A stretch of DNA of 64,000 nt, taken from Membranipora membranacea. Its lineage: Eukaryota; Bryozoa; Gymnolaemata; Cheilostomatida; Membraniporidae. The stretch covers positions 15,982,062 to 16,046,061 of the forward strand of contig OU612074.1 in NCBI GenBank assembly GCA_914767715.1. The letters are read 5' to 3'. Below the pieces are notes generated by a model. The model had not been told where the DNA came from. It made no database searches and worked only from the letters and a program-made list of their open reading frames with translations. The position numbers were made by a program, and so were the translations under genes. Below are positions 1-11,621 of the stretch, piece by piece. Every line of letters starts with the position of its first letter. Positions within the stretch are counted from its first letter, which is position 1.

Positions 1-267
1 CCTGCCGTTAGGCATGTTTTTTTATGACAAAACTGGCCCTCGTTAAAAAAGTTGCTGCCGCCGAACTAAGAGGGCCAGCCCCAAACGGCTTTCAGTTCCT
101 AAGTCAGCATGAAATTCCACATGGTATAGAGTAGGTTAGGAGGAAATCCATTTTTTAAACTGGCGGTTAAAAACACCAAGGGTCCCCCCTTTGTTACTTT
201 TTTAAATTTTAAAGTCGCTCTCATTTCTGTTCTATTTATCGTAGGATCTTAATATTCTGGAATTTGA
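1..267 (+). repeat. Partial monomer at left edge, TAG-variant type
   Basis: The first 67 bases of this monomer lie outside the window. The remaining 267 bases carry the signature of a rare variant class: CCGTTAGGC for CCGTTTGGC, GCCGAAC for GCCAAAC, AATCCATT for AATCTATT, and CGGTTAAAAAC. The same class occurs at 7616, 11288, 14962, 27646 and 29982, so the window opens inside the signature cassette of the 11-monomer HOR. Confidence 0.9.
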
Positions 268-3200
268 ATGAGGCCAATGAGGCCATCAACTGGTCAAAGT
301 TTGAAAGAATTGCGATGGCTTTTTAATTTTTCACCCTGTCGTTTGGCATGTTTTTTTATGACAAAACTGGCCCTCGTTAAAAAAGTTGCAGCCGCCAAAC
401 TAAGAGGGCCAGCCCCAAACGGTTTTCAGTTCCTAAGTCAGCATGAAATTCCACACGGTATAGAGTAGGTTAGGAGGAAATCTATTTTTTAAACTGGCTG
501 TAAAAAAAAAAGGGTCCCCCCTTTGTTACTTTTTTAAATTTTAAAGTCGCTCTCATTTCTGTTCTATTTATCGTAGGATCTTAATATTCTGGAATTTGAA
601 TGAGGCCAATGAGGCCATCAACTGGTCAAAGTTTGAAAGAATTGCGATGGCTTTTTAATTTTTCACCCTGCCGTTTAGCATGTTTTATTATGACAAAACT
701 GGCCCTCGTTAAAAAAGTTGCTGCCGCCAAACTAAGAGGGCCAGCCCCAAACGGCTTTCAGTTCCTAAGTCAGCATGAAATTCCACACGGTATAGAGTAG
801 GTTAGGAGGAAATCTATTTTTTAAACTGGCGGTAAAAAACACCAAGGGTCCCCCCTTTGTTACTTTTTTAAATTTTAAAGTCGCTCTCATTTCTGTTCTA
901 TTTATCGTAGGATCTTAATATTCTGGAATTTGAATGAGGCCAATGAGGCCATCAACTGGTCAAAGTTTGAAAGAATTGCGATGGCTTTTTAATTTTTCAC
1001 CCTGCCGTTTAGCATGTTTTATTATGACAAAACTGGCCCTCGTTAAAAAAGTTGCTGCCGCCAAACTAAGAGGGCCAGCCCCAAACGGCTTTCAGTTCCT
1101 AAGTCAGCATGAAATTCCACACGGTAAAGAGTAGGTTAGGAGGAAATCTATTTTTTAAACTGGCGGTAAAAAACACCAAGGGTCCCCCCTTTGTTACTTT
1201 TTTAAATTTTAAAGTCGCTCTCATTTCTGTTCTATTTATCGTAGGATCTTAATATTCTGGAATTTGAATGAGGCCAATGAGGCCATCAACTGGTCAAAGT
1301 TTGAAAGAATTGCGATGGCTTTTTAATTTTTCACCCTGCCGTTTGGCATGTTTTTTTATGACAAAACTGGCCCTCGTTAAAAAAGTTGCAGCCGCCAAAC
1401 TAAGAGGGCCAGCCCCAAACGGTTTTCAGTTCCTAAGTCAGCATGAAATTCCACACGGTATAGAGTAGGTTAGGAGGAAATCTATTTTTTAAACTGGCTG
1501 TAAAAAACACCAAGGGTCCCCCCTTTGTTACTTTTTTAAATTTTAAAGTCGCTCTCATTTCTGTTCTATTTATCGTAGGATCTTAATATTCTGGAATTTG
1601 AATGAGGCCAATGAGGCCATCAACTGGTCAAAGTTTGAAAGAATTGCGATGGCTTTTTAATTTTTCACCCTGCCGTTTGGCATGTTTTTTTATGACAAAA
1701 CTGGCCCTCGTTAAAAAAGTTGCTGCCGCCAAACTAAGAGGGCCAGCCCCAAACAGCTTTCAGTTCCTAAGTCAGCATGAAATTCCACACGGTATAGAGT
1801 AGGTTAGGAGGAAATCTATTTTTTAAACTGGCGGTAAAAAACACCAAGGGTCCCCCCTTTGTTACTTTTTTAAATTTTAAAGTCGCTCTCATTTCTGTTC
1901 TATTTATCGTAGGATCTTAATATTCTGGAATTTGAATGAGGCCAATGAGGCCATCAACTGGTCAAAGTTTGAAAGAATTGCGATGGCTTTTTAATTTTTC
2001 ACCCTGCCGTTTGGCATGTTTTTTTATGACAAAACTGGCCCTCGTTAAAAAAGTTGCAGCCGCCAAACTAAGAGGGCCAGCCCCAAACGGTTTTCAGTTC
2101 CTAAGTCAGCATGAAATTCCACACGGTATAGAGTAGGTTAGGAGGAAATCTATTTTTTAAACTGGCTGTAAAAAACACCAAGGGTCCCCCCTTTGTTACT
2201 TTTTTAAATTTTAAAGTCGCTCTCATTTCTGTTCTATTTATCGTAGGATCTTAATATTCTGGAATTTGAATGAGGCCAATGAGGCCATCAACTGGTCAAA
2301 GTTTGAAAGAATTGCGATGGCTTTTTTAATTTTTCACCCTGCCGTTTGGCATGTTTTTTTATGACAAAACTGGCCCTCGTTAAAAAAGTTGCTGCCGCCA
2401 AACTAAGAGGGCCAGCCCCAAACGGCTTTCAGTTCCTAAGTCAGCATGAAATTCCACACGGTATAGAGTAGGTTAGAAGGAAATCTATTTTTTAAACTGG
2501 CGGTAAAAAACACCAAGGGTCCCCCCTTTGTTACTTTTTTAAATTTTAAAGTCGCTCTCATTTCTGTTCTATTTATCGTAGGATCTTAATATTCTGGAAT
2601 TTGAATGAGGCCAATGAGGCCATCAACTGGTCAAAGTTTGAAAGAATTGCGATGGCTTTTTAATTTTTCACCCTGCCGTTTGGCATGTTTTTTTATGACA
2701 AAACTGGCCCTCGTTAAAAAAGTTGCTGCCGCCAAACTAAGAGGGCCAGCCCCAAACGGCTTTCAGTTCCTAAGTCAGCATAAAATTCCACACGGTATAG
2801 AGTAGGTTAGGAGGAAATCTATTTTTTAAACTGGCAGTAAAAAACACCAAGGGTCCCCCCTTTGTTACTTTTTTAAATTTTAAAGTCGCTCTCATTTCTG
2901 TTCTATTTATCGTAGGATCTTAATATTCTGGAATTTGAATGAGGCCAATGAGGCCATCAACTGGTCAAAGTTTGAAAGAATTGCGATGGCTTTTTAATTT
3001 CTCACCCTGCCGTTTGGCATGTTTTTTTATGACAAAACTGGCCCTCGTTAAAAAAGTTGCAGCCGCCAAACTAAGAGGGCCAGCCCCAAACGGTTTTCAG
3101 TTCCTAAGTCAGCATGAAATTCCACACGGTATAGAGTAGGTTAGGAGGAAATCTATTTTTTAAACTGGCGGCTAAAAACACCAAGGGTCCCCCCTTTGTT

Positions 3201-6200
3201 ACTTTTTTAAATTTTAAAGTCGCTCTCATTTCTGTTCTATTTATCGTAGGATCTTAATATTCTGGAATTTGAATGAGGCCGATGAGGCCATCAACTGGTC
3301 AAAGTTTGAAAGAATTGCGATGGCTTTTTAATTTTTCACCCTGCCGTTTGGCATGTTTTTTTATGACAAAACTGGCCCTCGCTAAAAAAGTTGCAGCCGC
3401 CAAACTAAGAGGGCCAGCCCCAAACGGTTTTCAGTTCCTAAGTCAGCATGAAATTCCACACGGTATAGAGTAGGTTAGGAGGAAATCTATTTTTTAAACT
3501 GGCTGTTAAAAACACCAAGGGTCCCCCCTTTGTTACTTTTTTAAATTTTAAAGTCGCTCTCATTTCTGTTCTATTTATCGTAGGATCTTAATATTCTGGA
3601 ATTTGAATGAGGCCAATGAGGCCATCAACTGGTCAAAGTTTGAAAGAATTGCGATGGCTTTTTAATTTTTCACCCTGCCGTTTGGCATGTTTTTTTATGA
3701 CAAAACTGGCCCTCGTTAAAAAAGTTGCAGCCGCCAAACTAAGAGGGCCAGCCCCAAACGGTTTTCAGTTCCTAAGTCAGCATGAAATTCCACACAGTAT
3801 AGAGTAGGTTAGGAGGAAATCTATTTTTTAAACTGGCTGTAAAAAACACCAAGGGTCCCCCCTTTGTTACTTTTTTAAATTTTAAAGTCGCTCTCATTTC
3901 TGTTCTGTTTATCGTAGGATCTTAATATTCTGGAATTTGAATGAGGCCAATGAGGCCATCAACTGGTCAAAGTTTAAAAGAATTGCGATGGCTTTTTAAT
4001 TTTTCACCCTGCCGTTTGGCATGTTTTTTTATGACAAAACTGGCCATCGTTAAAAAAGTTGCTGCCGCCAAACTAAGAGGGCCAGCCCCAAACGGCTTTC
4101 AGTTCCTAAGTCAGCATGAAATTCCACACGGTATAGAGTAGGTTAGGAGGAAATCTATTTTTTAAACTGGCGGTAAAAAACACCAAGGGTCCCCCCTTTG
4201 TTACTTTTTTAAATTTTAAAGTCGCTCTCATTTCTGTTCTATTTATCGTAGGATCTTAATATTCTGGAATTTGAATGAGGCCAATGAGGCCATCAACTGG
4301 TCAAAGTTTGAAAGAATTGCGATGGCTTTTTAATTTTTCACCCTGCCGTTTGGCATGTTTTTTTATGACAAAACTGGCCCTCGTTAAAAAAGTTGCAGCC
4401 GCCAAACTAAGAGGGCCAGCCCCAAACGGTTTTCAGTTCCTCAGTCAGCATGAATTTCCACACGGTATAGAGTAGGTTAGGAGGAAATCTATTTTTTAAA
4501 CTGGCGGTAAAAAACACCAAGGGTCCCCCCTTTGTTACTTTTTTAAATTTTAAAGTCGCTCTCATTTCTGTTCTATTTATCGTAGGATCTTAATATTCTG
4601 GAATTTGAATGAGGCCAATGAGGCCATCAACTGGTCAAAGTTTGAAAGAATTGCGATGGCTTTTTAATTTTTCACCCTGCCGTTTGGCATGTTTTTTTAT
4701 GACAAAACTGGCCCTCGTTAAAAAAGTTGCTGCCGCCAAACTAAGAGGGCCAGCCCCAAACGGCTTTCTGTTCCTAAGTCAGCATGAAATTCCACACGGT
4801 ATAGAGTAGGTTAGGAGGAAATCTATTTTTTAAACTGGCGGTAAAAAACACCAAGGGTCCCCCCTTTGTTACTTTTTTAAATTTTAAAGTCGCTCTCATT
4901 TCTGTTCTATTTATCGTAGGATCTTAATATTCTGGAATTTGAATGAGGCCAATGAGGCCATCAACTGGTCAAAGTTTGAAAGAATTGCGATGGCTTTTTA
5001 ATTTTTCACCCTGCCGTTTGGCATGTTTTTTTATGACAAATCTGGCCCCTTGTTAAAAAAGTTGCTGCTGCCAAACTAAGAGGGCCAGTCCCAAACGGCT
5101 TTCAGTTCCTAAGTCAGCATGAAATTCCACACGGTATAGAGTAGGTTAGGAGGAAATCTATTTTTTAAACTGGCTGTAAAAAACACCAAGGGTCCCCCCT
5201 TTGTTACTTTTTTAAATTTTAAAGTCGCTCTCATTTCTGTTCTGTTTATCGTAGGATCTTAATATTCTGGAATTTGAATGAGGCCAATGAGGCCATCAAC
5301 TGGTCAAAGTTTGAAAGAATTGCGATGGCTTTTTAATTTTTCACCCTGCCGTTTGGCATGTTTTTTTATGACAAAACTGGCCATCGTTAAAAAAGTTGCT
5401 GCCGCCAAACTAAGAGGGCCAGCCCCAAACGGCTTTCAGTTCCTAAGTCAGCATGAAATTCCACACGGTATAGAGTAGGTTAGGAGGAAATCTATTTTTT
5501 AAACTGGCGGTAAAAAACACCAAGGGTCCCCCCTTTGTTACTTTTTTAAATTTTAAAGTCGCTCTCATTTCTGTTCTATTTATCGTAGGATCTTAATATT
5601 CTGGAATTTGAATGAGGCCAATGAGGCCATCAACTGGTCAAAGTTTGAAAGAATTGCGATGGCTTTTTAATTTTTCACCCTGCCGTTTGGCATGTTTTTT
5701 TATGACAAAACTGGCCCTCGTTAAAAAAGTTGCAGCCGCCAAACTAAGAGGGCCAGCCCCAAACGGTTTTCAGTTCCTCAGTCAGCATGAATTTCCACAC
5801 GGTATAGAGTAGGTTAGGAGGAAATCTATTTTTTAAATTGGCTGTAAAAAACACCAAGGGTCCCCCCTTTGTTACTTTTTTAAATTTTAAAGTCGCTCTC
5901 ATTTCTGTTTTATTTATCGTAGGATCTTAATATTCTGGAATTTGAATGAGGCCAATGAGGCCATCAACTGGTCAAAGTTTGAAAGAATTGCGATGGCTTT
6001 TTAATTTTTCACCCTGCCGTTTGGCATGTTTTTTTATGACAAAACTGGCCCTCGTTAAAAAAGTTGCTGCCGCCAAACTAAGAGGGCCAGCCCCAACCGG
6101 CTTTCAGTTCCTAAGTCAGCATGAAATTCCACACGGTATAGAGTAGGTTAGGAGGAAATCTATTTTTTAAACTGGCGGTAAAAAACACCAAGGGTCCCCC

Positions 6201-7949
6201 CTTTGTTACTTTTTTAAATTTTAAAGTCGCTCTCATTTCTGTTCTATTTATCGTAGGATCTTAATATTCTGGAATTTGAATGAGGCCAATGAGGCCATCA
6301 ACTGGTCAAAGTTTGAAAGAATTGCGATGGCTTTTTAATTTTTCACCCTGCCGTTTGGCATGTTTTTTTATGACAAAACTGGCCCTCGTTAAAAAAGTTG
6401 CAGCCGCCAAACTAAGAGGGCCAGCCCCAAACAGTTTTCAGTTCCTAAGTCAGCATGAAATTCCACACGGTATAGAGTAGGTTAGGAGGAAATCTGTTTT
6501 TTAAACTGGCTGTAAAAAACACCAAGGGTCCCCCCTTTGTTACTTTTTTAAATTTTAAAGTCGCTCTCATTTCTGTTCTATTTATCGTAGGATCTTAATA
6601 TTCTGGAATTTGAATGAGGCCAATGAGGCCATCAACTGGTCAAAGTTTGAAAGAATTGCGATGGCTTTTTAATTTTTCACCCTGCCGTTTGGCATGTTTT
6701 TTTATGACAAAACTGGCCCTCGTTAAAAAAGTTGCTGCCGCCAAACTAAGAGGGCCAGCCCCAAACGGCTTTCAGTTCCTAAGTCAGCATGAAATTCCAC
6801 ACGGTATAGAGTAGGTTAGGAGGAAATCTATTTTTTAAACTGGCGGTAAAAAACACCAAGGGTCCCCCCTTTGTTACTTTTTTAAATTTTAAAGTCGCTC
6901 TCATTTCTGTTCTATTTATCGTAGGATCTTAATATTCTGGAATTTGAATGAGGCCAATGAGGCCATCAACTGGTCAAAGTTTGAAAGAATTGCGATGGCT
7001 TTTTAATTTTTCACCCTGCCGTTTGGCATGTTTTTTTATGACAAATCTGGCCCCTTGTTAAAAAAGTTGCTGCCGCCAAACTAAGAGGGCCAGTCCCAAA
7101 CGGCTTTCAGTTCCTAAGTCAGCATGAAATTCCACACGGTATAGAGTAGGTTAGGAGGAAATCTATTTTTTAAACTGGCGGTAAAAAACACCAAGGGTCC
7201 CCCCTTTGTTACTTTTTTAAATTTTAAAGTCGCTCTCATTTCTGTTCTATTTATCGTAGGATCTTAATATTCTGGAATTTGAATGAGGCCAATGAGGCCA
7301 TCAACTGGTCAAAGTTTGAAAGAATTGCGATGGCTTTTTAATTTTTCACCCTGCCGTTTGGCATGTTTTTTATGACAAAACTGGCCCTCGTTAAAAAAGT
7401 TGCTGCCGCCAAACTAAGAGGGCCAGCCCCAAACGGTTTTCAGTTCCTAAGTCAGCATGAAATTCCACACGGTATAGAGTAGGTTAGGAGGAAATCTATT
7501 TTTTAAACTGGCTGTAAAAAACACCAAGGGTCCCCCCTTTGTTACTTTTTTAAATTTTAAAGTCGCTCTCATTTCTGTTCTATTTATCGTAGGATCTTAA
7601 TATTCTGGAATTTGAATGAGGCCAATGAGGCCATCAACTGGTCAAAGTTTGAAAGAATTGCGATGGCTTTTTAATTTTTCACCCTGCCGTTAGGCATGTT
7701 TTTTTATGACAAAACTGGCCCTCGTTAAAAAAGTTGCTGCCGCCGAACTAAGAGGGCCAGCCCCAAACGGCTTTCAGTTCCTAAGTCAGCATGAAATTCC
7801 ACACGGTATAGAGTAGGTTAGGAGGAAATCCATTTTTTAAACTGGCGGTTAAAAACACCAAGGGTCCCCCCTTTGTTACTTTTTTAAATTTTAAAGTCGC
7901 TCTCATTTCTGTTCTATTTATCGTAGGATCTTAATATTCTGGAATTTGA
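268..7949 (+). repeat. Expanded 23-monomer higher-order unit (domain A)
   Basis: This 7682-bp block runs from one CCTGTCG / long-A-run monomer (268) to the next (7950) and contains 23 monomers. Its left end has the TTAGCATGTTTTATT variant twice in succession (600 and 934), then mostly alternating type a and type b monomers. Its right end has the same ordered trio as the 11-mer copies: the CCCCTTG monomer (6948), a six-T monomer (7283) and the TAG-variant monomer (7616). It looks like an 11-mer relative enlarged by internal duplications, including the 1337-bp one listed separately. Confidence 0.75.
3941..6613 (+). repeat. Tandem 4-monomer duplication (1337-bp period) inside the 23-mer
   Basis: Monomers 3941 and 5278 share GGCCATCGTT and each is preceded by the private change TTCTGTTTATCG (variant bases at 3907 and 5244, exactly 1337 bp apart). 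The following monomers, 4275 and 5612, share TTCCTCAG and CATGAATTTCC. The right part has diverged: 4609 carries TTCTGTTCC and 5946 carries CCAACCGG. The left half of the duplication is well supported; the exact right boundary is uncertain. Confidence 0.7.
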
Positions 7950-10900
7950 ATGAGGCCAATGAGGCCATCAACTGGTCAAAGTTTGAAAGAATTGCGATGG
8001 CTTTTTAATTTTTCACCCTGTCGTTTGGCATGTTTTTTTATGACAAAACTGGCCCTCGTTAAAAAAGTTGCAGCCGCTAAACTAAGAGGGCCAGCCCCAA
8101 ACGGTTTTCAGTTCCTAAGTCAGCATGAAATTCCACACGGTATAGAGTAGGTTAGGAGGAAATCAATTTTTTAAACTGGCTGTAAAAAAAAAAGGGTCCC
8201 CCCTTTGTTACTTTTTTAAATTTTAAAGTCGCTCTCATTTCTGTTCTATTTATCGTAGGATCTTAATATTCTGGAATTTGAATGAGGCCAATGAGGCCAT
8301 CAACTGGTCAAAGTTTGAAAGAATTGCGATGGCTTTTTAATTTTTCACCCTGCCGTTTAGCATGTTTTATTATGACAAAACTGGCCCTCGTTAAAAAAGT
8401 TGCTGCCGCCAAACTAAGAGGGCCAGCCCCAAACGGCTTTCAGTTCCTAAGTCAGCATGAAATTCCACACGGTATAGAGTAGGTTAGGAGGAAATCTATT
8501 TTTTAAACTGGCGGTAAAAAACACCAAGGGTCCCCCCTTTGTTACTTTTTTAAATTTTAAAGTCGCTCTCATTTCTGTTCTATTTATCGTAGGATCTTAA
8601 TATTCTGGAATTTGAATGAGGCCAATGAGGCCATCAACTGGTCAAAGTTTGAAAGAATTGCGATGGCTTTTTAATTTTTCACCCTGCCGTTTGGCATGTT
8701 TTTTTATGACAAAACTGGCCCTCGTTAAAAAAGTTGCAGCCACCAAACTAAGAGGGCCAGCCCCAAACGGTTTTCAGTTCCTAAGTCAGCATGAAATTCC
8801 ACACGGTATAGAGTAGGTTAGGAGGAAATCTACTTTTTAAACTGGCTGTAAAAAACACCAAGGGTCCCCCCTTTGTTACTTTTTTAAATTTTAAAGTCGC
8901 TCTCATTTCTGTTCTATTTATTGTAGGATCTTAATATTCTGGAATTTGAATGAGGCCAATGAGGCCATCAACTGGTCAAAGTTTGAAAGAATTGCGATGG
9001 CTTTTTAATTTTTCACCCTGCCGTTTGGCATGTTTTTTTATGACAAAACTGGCCCTCGTTAAAAAAGTTGCTGCCGCCAAACTAAGAGGGCCAGCCCCAA
9101 ACGGCGTTCAGTTCCTAAGTCAGCATGAAATTCCACACGGTATAGAGTAGGTTAGGAGGAAATCTATTTTTTAAACTGGCGGTAAAAAACACCAAGGGTC
9201 CCCCCTTTGTTACTTTTTTAAATTTTAAAGTCGCTCTCATTTCTGTTCTATTTATCGTAGGATCTTAATATTCTGGAATTTGAATGAGGCCAATGAGGCC
9301 ATCAACTGGTCAAAGTTTGAAAGAATTGCGATGGCTTTTTAATTTTTCACCCTGCCGTTTGGCATGTTTTTTTATGACAAAACTGGCCCTCGTTAAAAAA
9401 GTTGCAGCCACCAAACTAAGAGGGCCAGCCCCAAACGGTTTTCAGTTCCTAAGTCAGCATGAAATTCCACACGGTATAGAGTAGGTTAGGAGGAAATCTA
9501 TTTTTTAAACTGGCTGTAAAAAACACCAAGGGTCCCCCCTTTGTTACTTTTTCAAATTTTAAAGTCGCTCTCATTTCTGTTCTATTTATCGTAGGATCTT
9601 AATATTCTGGAATTTGAATGAGGCCAATGAGGCCATCAACTGGTCAAAGTTTGAAAGAATTGCGATGGCTTTTTAATTTTTCACCCTGCCGTTTGGCATG
9701 TTTTTTTATGACAAAACTGGCCCTCGTTAAAAAAGTTGCTGCCGCCAAACTAAGAGGGCCAGCCCCAAACGGCTTTCAGTTCCTAAGTCAGCATGAAATT
9801 CCACACGGTATAGAGTAGGTTAGGAGGAAATCTATTTTTTAAACTGGCGGTAAAAAACACCAAGGGTCCCCCCTTTGTTACTTTTTTAAATTTTAAAGTC
9901 GCTCTCATTTCTGTTCTATTTATCGTAGGATCTTAATATTCTGGAATTTGAATGAGGCCAATGAGGCCATCAACTGGTCAAAGTTTGAAAGAATTGCGAT
10001 GGCTTTTTAATTTTTCACCCTGCGGTTTGGCATGTTTTTTTATGACAAAACTGGCCCTCGATAAAAAAGTTGCAGCCGCCAAACTAAGAGGGCCAGCCCC
10101 AAACGGTTTTCAGTTCCTAAGTCAGCATGAAATTCCACACGGTATAGAGTAGGTTAGGAGGAAATCTATTTTTTAAACTGGCGGTAAAAAACACCAAGGG
10201 TCCCCCCTTTGTTACTTTTTTAAATTTTAAAGTCGCTCTCATTTCTGTTCTATTTATCGTAGGATCTTAATATTCTGGAATTTGAATGAGGCCAATGAGG
10301 CCATCAACTGGTCAAAGTTTGAAAGAATTGCGATGGCTTTTTAATTTTTCACCCTGCGGTTTGGCATGTTTTTTTATGACAAAACTGGCCCTCGATAAAA
10401 AAGTTGCAGCCGCCAAACTAAGAGGGCCAGCCCCAAACGGTTTTCAATTCCTAAGTCAGCATGAAATTCCACACGGTATAGAGTAGGTTAGGAGGAAATC
10501 TATTTTTTAAACTGGCTGTAAAAAACACCAAGGGTCCCCCCTTTGTTACTTTTTCAAATTTTAAAGTCGCTCTCATTTCTGTTCTATTTATCGTAGGATC
10601 TTAATATTCTGGAATTTGAATGAGGCCAATGAGGCCATCAACTGGTCAAAGTTTGAAAGAATTGCGATGGCTTTTTAATTTTTCACCCTGCCGTTTGGCA
10701 TGTTTTTTTATGACAAATCTGGCCCCTTGTTAAAAAAGTTGCTGCCGCCAAACTAAGAGGGCCAGTCCCAAACGGCTTTCAGTTCCTAAGTCAGCATGAA
10801 ATTCCACACGGTATAGAGTAGGTTAGGAGGAAATCTATTTTTTAAACTGGCTGTAAAAAACACCAAGAGTCCCCCCTTTGTTACTTTTTTAAATTTTAAA

Positions 10901-11621
10901 GTCGCTCTCATTTCTGTTCTATTTATCGTAGGATCTTAATATTCTGGAATTTGAATGAGGCCAATGAGGCCATCAACTGGTCAAAGTTTGAAAGAATTGC
11001 GATGGCTTTTTAATTTTTCAAACTGCCGTTTGGCATGTTTTTTATGACAAAACTGGCCCTCGTTAAAAAAGTTGCTGCCGCCAAACTAAGAGGGCCAGCC
11101 CCAAACGGTTTTCAGTTCCTAAGTCAGCATGAAATTCCACACGGTATAGAGTAGGTTAGGAGGAAATCTATTTTTTAAACTGGCTGTAAAAAACACCAAG
11201 GGTCCCCCCTTTGTTACTTTTTTAAATTTTAAAGTCGCTCTCATTTCTGTTCTATTTATCGTAGGATCTTAATATTCTGGAATTTGAATGAGGCCAATGA
11301 GGCCATCAACTGGTCAAAGTTTAAAAGAATTGCGATGGCTTTTTAATTTTTCACCCTGCCGTTAGGCATGTTTTTTTATGACAAAACTGGCCCTCGTTAA
11401 AAAAGTTGCTGCCGCCGAACTAAGAGGGCCAGCCCCAAACGGCTTTCAGTTCCTAAGTCAGCATGAAATTCCACACGGTATAGAGTAGGTTAGGAGGAAA
11501 TCCATTTTTTAAACTGGCGGTTAAAAACACCAAGGGTCCCCCCTTTGTTACTTTTTTAAATTTTAAAGTCGCTCTCATTTCTGTTCTATTTATCGTAGGA
11601 TCTTAATATTCTGGAATTTGA
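7950..11621 (+). repeat. 11-monomer higher-order repeat, copy 1 (3672 bp)
   Basis: Ordered monomer types are: CCTGTCG with a long A run (7950); TTAGCATGTTTTATT (8282); type a with GCCACC (8616); type b (8950); type a with GCCACC (9284); type b (9618); twin CCTGCGG / CTCGATAAA monomers (9952, 10286); CCCCTTG (10620); six-T (10955); TAG-variant (11288). The next unit repeats this order with a period of 3672-3674 bp. The twin at 9952 and 10286 is private to this copy. Confidence 0.88.

Noticed and set aside
268-468. Recurrent 66-codon open reading frame as a real gene family
   Set aside because: It has no recognisable domain, its start lies in a tandem ATGAGGCCA repeat, its copies carry many replacements, and stop or frameshift variants are amplified along with intact ones (42 of 191 copies lack the full frame). 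Base similarity is as high outside the frame as inside.
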